From: Paracoccaceae bacterium
GTDB taxonomy: Bacteria > Pseudomonadota > Alphaproteobacteria > Rhodobacterales > Rhodobacteraceae
Assembly (NCBI GenBank): GCA_029881635.1
Contig: JAOUMG010000161.1
Location: 1 to 5,653 of the forward strand
DNA: 5,653 nt
Direction: 5' to 3'
The notes under the pieces are model-generated. The model was not told where the DNA came from. It searched no databases and worked only from the letters and a program-made list of their open reading frames with translations. This document shows positions 5,120 through 5,653 of this stretch, piece after piece. Within the stretch, counting starts at the first letter, position 1, and each line of letters starts with the position of its first letter. A program made the translations under genes and the position numbers.

Positions 5120-5653
5120 ATGCCCATGGACCGGTCCCAGCGTATTGGCATGATCGTATCGGGGGTGGCGCATATCGGCGCAATCCTCTGGCTGATCATT
5201 GGCGGTATCTTCTTTTCGCATGATCTGCCGCCGCCGGTGGCAACGTCGGAGGTGTCGCTGATGTCATCGGCGGAATTCGCGGCCCTGCAGGCACGCGCGC
5301 CTACTGCCCCTACGGAGACGCCCGAACAGCCGACTCTGCCGGCAACCGCTGAGGTCATACCCGATGCGCCATCGGTGGAACCTGCCCCGGAGGCCGCGGC
5401 ACCGCCGGTGCCAGAGGCAGAGCCAGAGCCGGACGCCGCCCCGGATGTGACGGAACTGACGCCACCTGCAACCGAAGTGACCGATGCGCCGCCGTCCCCA
5501 ACGGTTGAACCTGTCGAAGTGCCATCCGACGTGGTGCTTGAAACGATCAGGCCAAAGCCCGCCCCGCGTGAGGCCCCTCGCGTAGCGCCGGTGCCCACCG
5601 AGGCGCCCGAACCTGATGCGGCGCCGTCAGAGGTGGTAGTGTCGGAAACCACG
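5120..5653 (+). CDS. tolA: TolA, envelope-spanning energy transducer (N-terminal part, cut at window end)
   Basis: The frame is open from the ATG at 5120 through the last base, giving 178 residues, with no stop inside the window. A single membrane helix at about 10-32 (GMIVSGVAHIGAILWLIIGG) contains SGVAH (Ser14, His18), which fits the SxxxH pattern by which TolA and TonB contact TolQR or ExbBD. The rest is a low-complexity periplasmic stretch rich in Pro, Glu, Ala, Thr and Val (for example PEAAAPPVPEAEPEPDAAPD), unlike the Lys/Ala-rich helical domain II of enterobacterial TolA but common in alphaproteobacteria. The C-terminal domain that contacts Pal/TolB lies beyond the window. Position right after tolQR makes TolA far likelier than TonB. 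An alternative start is the ATG at 5126, which is better spaced from AGGG at 5113-5116. Confidence 0.88.
   Translation, partial: MPMDRSQRIGMIVSGVAHIGAILWLIIGGIFFSHDLPPPVATSEVSLMSSAEFAALQARAPTAPTETPEQPTLPATAEVIPDAPSVEPAPEAAAPPVPEAEPEPDAAPDVTELTPPATEVTDAPPSPTVEPVEVPSDVVLETIRPKPAPREAPRVAPVPTEAPEPDAAPSEVVVSETT

Noticed and set aside
4440..5183. 247-codon minus-strand open frame across tolQ, tolR and tolA
   Set aside because: It is antisense to three confidently identified genes and gives a His/Arg-rich product of no known family.
5053..5652. Long minus-strand open frame rich in Gly, Ser, Ala and Thr opposite tolR/tolA
   Set aside because: It is the antisense of the Pro/Glu/Ala-rich tolA coding sequence; its low complexity follows from that and it has no independent gene features.

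Overview
The window looks like a chromosomal segment of an alphaproteobacterium, most likely of the Rhodobacterales/Rhodobacteraceae. This rests on protein recognition (the TolQ N-terminus, the YbgC sequence, the short bactofilin and the Pro/Glu/Ala-rich TolA), the moderately high G+C content, and tightly packed genes with ATGA-type junctions. No rRNA, tRNA, CRISPR array, insertion sequence or phage gene was seen.

Layout. Bases 1-1321 are read on the minus strand. They hold a complete site-2 (M50) intramembrane zinc metalloprotease with two C-terminal CBS domains, followed by the first codons of a gene that looks like a PAS-domain sensor and runs off the left edge. Bases 1322-1706 form a divergent intergenic region with no convincing gene and several TTGATC/ATCAA half-sites. 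Bases 1707-2839 (plus) are a translationally coupled pair of conserved-looking genes of unknown function; a 17-bp identical stretch encoding AYDPM occurs near the 3' end of both. A convergent spacer with a hairpin separates them from a short bactofilin on the minus strand (2895-3206). After a second divergent spacer comes the cell-envelope cluster ybgC-tolQ-tolR-tolA (plus, 3391 to the right edge), with tolA cut by the window end.

How the genes work together. TolQ, TolR and TolA form the proton-motive-force-driven inner-membrane part of the Tol-Pal system, which keeps the outer membrane attached and constricting at division; YbgC is its usual companion thioesterase. Bactofilin is a polymerising cytoskeletal protein often tied to envelope shape, so the right half has an envelope theme. 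The left half suggests membrane-localised regulation (protease plus possible PAS sensor).

I do not see a clearly new multi-gene system. The least explained part is the two-gene unit at 1707-2839. The structured spacers before ybgC and before tolQ are the main regulatory candidates.
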